Notes under the pieces: model-generated
The model's input: only the letters and a program-made list of their open reading frames with translations
Database searches by the model: none
What the model was told of the DNA's origin: nothing
In this document: piece after piece, positions 59,889 through 64,000 of the stretch
Layout of the letters: each line of letters starts with the position of its first letter
Numbering within the stretch: the first letter of the stretch is position 1
Source: Viridibacterium curvum
GTDB taxonomy: Bacteria; Pseudomonadota; Gammaproteobacteria; Burkholderiales; Rhodocyclaceae
Direction of reading: 5' to 3'
DNA: 64,000 nt
Assembly (NCBI RefSeq): GCF_039544165.1
Contig: NZ_BAABLD010000008.1
Coordinates: 248,001 to 312,000 of the forward strand
Position numbers and translations under genes: made by a program

Positions 59889-62542
59889 GTTTCAGCGTCA
59901 GCTTTTTTCTTGCGGGTCGTGCCAGCCTTCGCAGTCGTTGCAGACTTCGTCGCAGGCTTGGCGGCGGCCTTGGTTTTGCTGGCAGTAGCCGCCTTCGTTG
60001 CCTTGGCGGGCTTCTCTTCTGTGCTTGCGGCCTTTGCGGATTTGTCCGCCGCAGCTGTCTTGGCCTTGCTCGTCGTCGCTTTCGCCTTGGGCTCGCGCTT
60101 CTCGAACTCGAAGCCCACCTTGCCATCTTCGCCACGCACGAGGAAAGCCGAGAACTTGCGCCGCGTGCGTGCCGAAATGAAGCCCGTCAGCAGGGGCGTA
60201 CGACCTTCCTGCAACAGCTTTTCCATGTGCTCGCGCTCGATGGGTTGCTGCAGGATGATCTTGCCTGAGCGGAAATCGCAGCTCTTGCCCGCGCCCAGCG
60301 ATTTCTCGCATACATAGGCCATGCCGTGCTCGAAAACATTGCTGCGGCATTTCGGACAAGGCCCCAGCGAGGTCTGCTCCGAGAAATCTGGCGGCTCACC
60401 GCTTTCGTCCTCGCGCGGCTGACCAAAGTCGAACTCGGGCAGCTTGTCGTCGTTAAGCTTGATCTCGGCGTTGAAAGCACGCCCCATCTTGTTGCGGAAG
60501 CCGATCAACGGGCCGACCTTGCCGGTAGCCAGCAGGGTCTCGATCTCGGGAATCTCGAACTGCCGGCTGGCGACGATCTTCCATAGCGCGTAGTCGCAAG
60601 CCTGGCACTGGAATTTCTTGTAGTTCTCCTTGATCACGCCACCGCACTTGGGGCACGGCGTTTTCAACGTAGCGAAGTCACCCGGCACTGTGTCCGATTC
60701 GTACTTCTTGGCGCGCTCGACGATCTCGCGCGTCATCGCTTCGATGTGCTCCATGAAGTCGGCACGCGTGAGCAGGCCCTTCTCCATCTGGGCGAGCTTG
60801 TATTCCCATTCGCCTGTCAGTTCGGGAGAAGCCAATTCGGCAATGCCCAAGCCGCGCAGCAGCGTGATCAGCGAGAAAGCCTTGGCCGTCGGGATCAGCT
60901 CACGACCTTCGCGCAGCATGTAGGTTTCGGCGATAAGGTTTTCGATGATCTGAGCGCGCGTCGCTGGCGTGCCCAGGCCGCGTCCGGCCATCGCTGCACG
61001 CAGCTCTTCGTCGTCGACGAGTTTCCCCGCGCCTTCCATGGCTGACAGCAGCGTCGCTTCCGAATAGCGCGCGGGCGGCTTTGTGACATTGGCCTTGACC
61101 AGCACATCGTCGGTTTTTACCGTCTCGCCCGGCTTTACCGCCACCAGCGAGCCTGTCGCGGCCTCATCGCCCTCGCCCGCACCTTCCTTGCCGTACACCG
61201 CGAGCCAGCCCGCATTGACCAGCACCTTGCCTTCAGTCTTGAAAGCCTCACCTTCAACGCGCGTGATGCGCGTCGTCACCATGTACTCCGCCGCCGGGTA
61301 GAACACGGCGAGGAAACGCTTGGTGACGAGTTCGTAGATCTTCTGCTCGGCTTCGGACAGGTTCTTCGGCTCGGTACCGGTCGGCACGATGGCGAAGTGG
61401 TCCGAGATCTTGGCGTTGTTGAAGATGCGCTTGTTGGGCTTGACCCAGCCGTTCTTGATGATTTCCTTGGCGAAGGCGGCGTATTCGCTGGGCAGCGCAC
61501 CCAGCGTGGCCGGCACGGTCGCCACGTAGTCTTCGGGCAACGCACGTGCGTCAGTACGTGGATAGGTCAGGACCTTGTGCTTCTCGTACAGCGCCTGCGC
61601 GATCTGCAGCGTCGTGCGTGCCGAGAAACCGAAACGACCGTTGGCCTCGCGCTGCAAGGAAGTCAGGTCATAGAGCAGCGGCGAGAGCTGCGTGGAAGGC
61701 TTGGCCTCCTCTTCAACCTTGGCGGGCTTGCCTTCGCACTTGGCGCGAACGGCCTCGGCCTTCTTGACGTCCCACAGGCGATGCGCGTTGGCGTGTTCAT
61801 CATCCTCGGGCTTCTTGAATTTCTCGTCGAACCAGCGGCCTACGTAACCACCCGCAGCAGCGCCGAAGTGTCCCTCGACCTCCCAGTAGTCACGCGACTT
61901 GAAGGCACGGATGCGCTCTTCGCGCTCGACGACGATGGCTAGCGTAGGCGTCTGCACGCGGCCTACGGTGGTGAGGTGGAAGCCACCGGTCTTCGAGTTG
62001 AAGGCCGTCATGGCGCGCGTGCCGTTGATGCCGATGAGCCAGTCGCTCTCGGCACGGCAGGTCGCCGCTTCGCGCAGGCCCGACATCTCGCCAGAAGTGC
62101 GCAGGGCCTGGAAACCGTCGCGGATCGACTGCGGCGTCATGCTCTGAAGCCACAGGCGGCGCTGCGGCTTGGCCGTACTGGCGTGGTTGGCGATGTAGGT
62201 GAAGATCAGCTCGCCTTCGCGTCCCGCGTCACAGGCGTTGATAAGGCCATCGACGTCCTTGCGCTTGATGAGACGCGTCAGGAGGCGCAGGCGCTCAGCC
62301 GTCTTCTCGACCGGGTTGAGCTTGAAGTGCGGCGGGATCACCGGCAGGTGCGCGAAAGACCACTTGCCGCGCTTGACCTCGAACTCCTCGGGCACGGTCA
62401 ATTCCAGCAAGTGGCCGATGGCGGACGACAGCACGTATTCGTCGCTTTCGAAGTAATCGCCCTGCCGGGTGAAGCCTCCCAAGGCACGCGCAATGTCCTG
62501 CGCGACAGAAGGTTTTTCGGCAATGATCAGCTGTTTGCTCAT
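59885..62542 (-). CDS. topB: DNA topoisomerase III
   Basis: This type IA topoisomerase decatenates DNA. The 885-residue protein begins MSKQLIIAEKPSVAQDIARALGG. The Toprim domain has the DAGREGELIF motif (about 104-113), and the active-site Tyr is in HKVLTYPRTDARALP (about 318-332). Two zinc-finger-like clusters follow (CPKCGGVIKENYKKFQCQAC about 621-640; CPKCRSNVFEHGMAYVCEK about 720-738), then a Lys/Ala-rich tail (about 810-885) that is probably disordered and binds DNA. It is located after smg and dprA, a typical betaproteobacterial order. Confidence 0.97.
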   Translation of the reverse strand: MSKQLIIAEKPSVAQDIARALGGFTRQGDYFESDEYVLSSAIGHLLELTVPEEFEVKRGKWSFAHLPVIPPHFKLNPVEKTAERLRLLTRLIKRKDVDGLINACDAGREGELIFTYIANHASTAKPQRRLWLQSMTPQSIRDGFQALRTSGEMSGLREAATCRAESDWLIGINGTRAMTAFNSKTGGFHLTTVGRVQTPTLAIVVEREERIRAFKSRDYWEVEGHFGAAAGGYVGRWFDEKFKKPEDDEHANAHRLWDVKKAEAVRAKCEGKPAKVEEEAKPSTQLSPLLYDLTSLQREANGRFGFSARTTLQIAQALYEKHKVLTYPRTDARALPEDYVATVPATLGALPSEYAAFAKEIIKNGWVKPNKRIFNNAKISDHFAIVPTGTEPKNLSEAEQKIYELVTKRFLAVFYPAAEYMVTTRITRVEGEAFKTEGKVLVNAGWLAVYGKEGAGEGDEAATGSLVAVKPGETVKTDDVLVKANVTKPPARYSEATLLSAMEGAGKLVDDEELRAAMAGRGLGTPATRAQIIENLIAETYMLREGRELIPTAKAFSLITLLRGLGIAELASPELTGEWEYKLAQMEKGLLTRADFMEHIEAMTREIVERAKKYESDTVPGDFATLKTPCPKCGGVIKENYKKFQCQACDYALWKIVASRQFEIPEIETLLATGKVGPLIGFRNKMGRAFNAEIKLNDDKLPEFDFGQPREDESGEPPDFSEQTSLGPCPKCRSNVFEHGMAYVCEKSLGAGKSCDFRSGKIILQQPIEREHMEKLLQEGRTPLLTGFISARTRRKFSAFLVRGEDGKVGFEFEKREPKAKATTSKAKTAAADKSAKAASTEEKPAKATKAATASKTKAAAKPATKSATTAKAGTTRKKKADAET

Positions 62543-62627
62543 GCGCTCAAAAGAATCCGGAGAAATCTGGGGAAAGATGTCAGAAGCTGGGGTCAGGCAC
62601 AGCCAGTTTCAGGCCGCCAGAATCGAC

Positions 62628-62649
62628 TTCGCCGGGCAAGCCCGGCGAA
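62628..62649. repeat. Perfect 10-base inverted repeat, REP-like
   Basis: TTCGCCGGGC (62628-62637) is perfectly inverted at 62640-62649 with only AA between. There is no T-run on either side, so it is more like a REP-type element than an intrinsic terminator. CGCGC-AA-GCGCG (62684-62695) just downstream has the same two-A loop. Both lie in the gap between smg and topB. Confidence 0.5.
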
Positions 62650-62728
62650 CAATGTGTGCGGATGATAGGCGGCGCCTCGGGCGTCGCGCAAGCGCGAGGC
62701 CCGAAAGGCCGTGCGTCAGCCCTGCCAA

Positions 62729-63217
62729 TCAGTGGACCGACAGGACCTCGGTCCAGTCGCCGTCTTCCTCGTCGGTCTCTTCAGTCAGGAGCTCGTCAAG
62801 GATCAAGGTGTCCATGCTGGCCTGTTGCTGCCACAGCACCATCAGCACGATCACCTTGAACTTGGACAGGGAGACTTCGGCTTCCGGCAGGGCCATGGCG
62901 CGTTCGATGATCAGCTCGCGCTGACGCGCATCAAGCGTGCCGTTGGCTTCGAGGAAGTGAAGAAATCCCTGGCAGGCCGTGTCCAGCCGGGCCTGTTCTT
63001 CTTCGGTGAAGATGCGGACGGAACGGCTTTGCGCGTCGAAGCTGGCCGTCGGTTCACTGGCCATGCCGCGCAGGCCGGAGAGCCATTCAATGGCCTCCGA
63101 GATGTCGCCTTGTTCAAAACCGGCCGCAGACAACTTGCGTGCAAGTTGCTCGGGCTCGGCCGGACAGGCGTCAGCGTAGCCGTAGGTTTCAAAGAGATAG
63201 ACCAGAATATCGATCAT
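62729..63217 (-). CDS. smg: Smg family protein (DUF494)
   Basis: The 162-residue protein matches the Smg/DUF494 family, which is of unknown function and almost always encoded next to dprA and topA/topB. It begins MIDILVYLFETYGYADACP and has the conserved RIFTEEEQARLDTACQGFLHFLE (pieces at about 89-111), LDARQRELIIERAMAL and VLMVLWQQQASMD segments. Length is normal. The gene lies 45 bases after dprA. Confidence 0.93.
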   Translation of the reverse strand: MIDILVYLFETYGYADACPAEPEQLARKLSAAGFEQGDISEAIEWLSGLRGMASEPTASFDAQSRSVRIFTEEEQARLDTACQGFLHFLEANGTLDARQRELIIERAMALPEAEVSLSKFKVIVLMVLWQQQASMDTLILDELLTEETDEEDGDWTEVLSVH

Positions 63218-63262
63218 CGTGACCCTCGGCAGTGCGGCTCTCCAACTGGCTGGACGAGCCGC

Positions 63263-64000
63263 TTATCGGACTCTTTGAAGCTTGCCACCCGGTAGCCGCT
63301 CGACGCGGCCATCAAGTTCCAGTGTGGTCAGCATGGCGAAGACCACATCCGGCGTCAAGCCAATACGTCCCAGAATAGTGTCCATGTCGACGGGATCATG
63401 TCCGATGGCAGCCAGCAATTGCCCCTCTTCTCCAGGCGTATCTGCCTCGTGCGCAGCCTGGCGGGGCGGGACAACACCCCAGTGCAGTTCTTCGAGCACG
63501 TCCTGCGCCGACTCGACGAGCTTGGCGCCCTGCTTGATGAGCTGGTGGCAACCCTTGGACAGAGGAGAGTGGATGGAGCCCGGGATGGCGAATACCTCGC
63601 GCCCCTGCTCTGTTGCCAGGCGTGCGGTGATCAGCGAACCGCTGCCCACCGCCGCTTCGACGACCAGAACGCCGCGCGACAAGCCGGCAATGATTCGGTT
63701 ACGTCGCGGAAAGTTGTGAGCGGCCGATGGCGTACCCAGCGCAAATTCGCTGATCAGCAGGCCTTCCTCGGCGATACGGCGCGCCAAGGACGCATTTCGC
63801 GCGGGATAGATCCGGTCGGCTCCCGTGCCGACGACCGCCACGGTCGGCCCCCTGGCAGCCAATGCTCCCTGGTGCGCGGCCGTGTCGATACCCAAGGCCA
63901 GGCCGCTGACGACGGCCAGCCCTGCCTCAGCCAGCACGCGTGAAAAGGCCTCGGCATTCGACAGGCCCTGTGCCGTGGCGTTGCGGGAGCCTACAACGGC
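63263..64000 (-). CDS. dprA: DNA-processing protein DprA (5' truncated by window edge)
   Basis: DprA loads RecA on incoming single-stranded DNA in natural transformation. The visible 245 residues contain the Rossmann-like core: AVVGSRNATAQG at the window edge, LAVVSGLALGIDTAAHQGAL, TVAVVGTGADRIYPARN, SEFALGTPSAAHNFPRRNRIIAGLSRGVLVVEA (pieces) and EQGREVFAIPGSIHSPLSKGCHQLIKQGA. A C-terminal winged helix is present (VDMDTILGRIGLTPDVVFAMLTTLELDGRVERL). The N-terminal SAM-like domain is beyond position 64000. Confidence 0.96.
   Translation of the reverse strand, partial: AVVGSRNATAQGLSNAEAFSRVLAEAGLAVVSGLALGIDTAAHQGALAARGPTVAVVGTGADRIYPARNASLARRIAEEGLLISEFALGTPSAAHNFPRRNRIIAGLSRGVLVVEAAVGSGSLITARLATEQGREVFAIPGSIHSPLSKGCHQLIKQGAKLVESAQDVLEELHWGVVPPRQAAHEADTPGEEGQLLAAIGHDPVDMDTILGRIGLTPDVVFAMLTTLELDGRVERLPGGKLQRVR

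Overview
The window is chromosomal DNA of a GC-rich betaproteobacterium. The smg–dprA–topB neighbourhood, a DksA with a single-cysteine zinc-finger remnant, DUF2782, DUF971, the phoB–phoR pair and a complete ybgC–tolQRAB–pal–cpoB–queE run all fit Betaproteobacteria. A Rhodocyclales-like member is my best guess, but I could not test the genus. I saw no rRNA, tRNA, CRISPR array, transposase or phage gene.

Layout. 1–2.5 kb: truncated OxyR-type regulator, a Do-family periplasmic protease and a candidate small RNA. 2.6–9.1 kb: a minus-strand chemotaxis operon (cheY, STAS, cheA, receptor, cheW, cheD) behind a sigma-28-like promoter. 9.3–14.6 kb: a LacI-family regulator between an orphan periplasmic binding protein and a secreted enzyme-like protein, with similar operator-like palindromes before both. 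14.7–20.1 kb: housekeeping genes (DUF2782, rdgB, aldo-keto reductase, dihaem cytochrome c, sbcB, DUF3820, queE). 20.1–25.2 kb: tol-pal operon. 25.4–28.2 kb: dksA, a double-STAS protein, ubiE and a small exported protein.

28.2–48.2 kb is the most interesting part, a composite metal-homeostasis island. Four near-identical palindromes (GCAAC-N3-GTTGC) lie before a Fur/Zur-family regulator gene, before a zrgA-like DUF2796 gene and, as a pair, before a COG0523 GTPase operon. Downstream lie zinc-related functions: a ZIP transporter, three COG0523 GTPases, a ZrgA-like module with its ABC transporter and DUF3299 protein, a HisI paralogue, DUF1826 and a gamma-class carbonic anhydrase. This looks like a Zur regulon. 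Inside it sits a complete haem-uptake operon (hmuRSTUV-tonB) behind a Fur-box-like site. It separates the zinc ABC permease from DUF3299, and a decayed second copy of the permease 3' end is still joined to DUF3299. An orphan AAA ATPase and an AT-rich stretch interrupt the island again at 42.4–44.1 kb.

48.5–64 kb: a large protein of unknown function, phoR/phoB, DUF971, gatB, a membrane glycan-modification cluster (GT39-like protein, FAD oxidoreductase, two GtrA proteins, GtrB-type glycosyltransferase), topB, smg and the truncated dprA.
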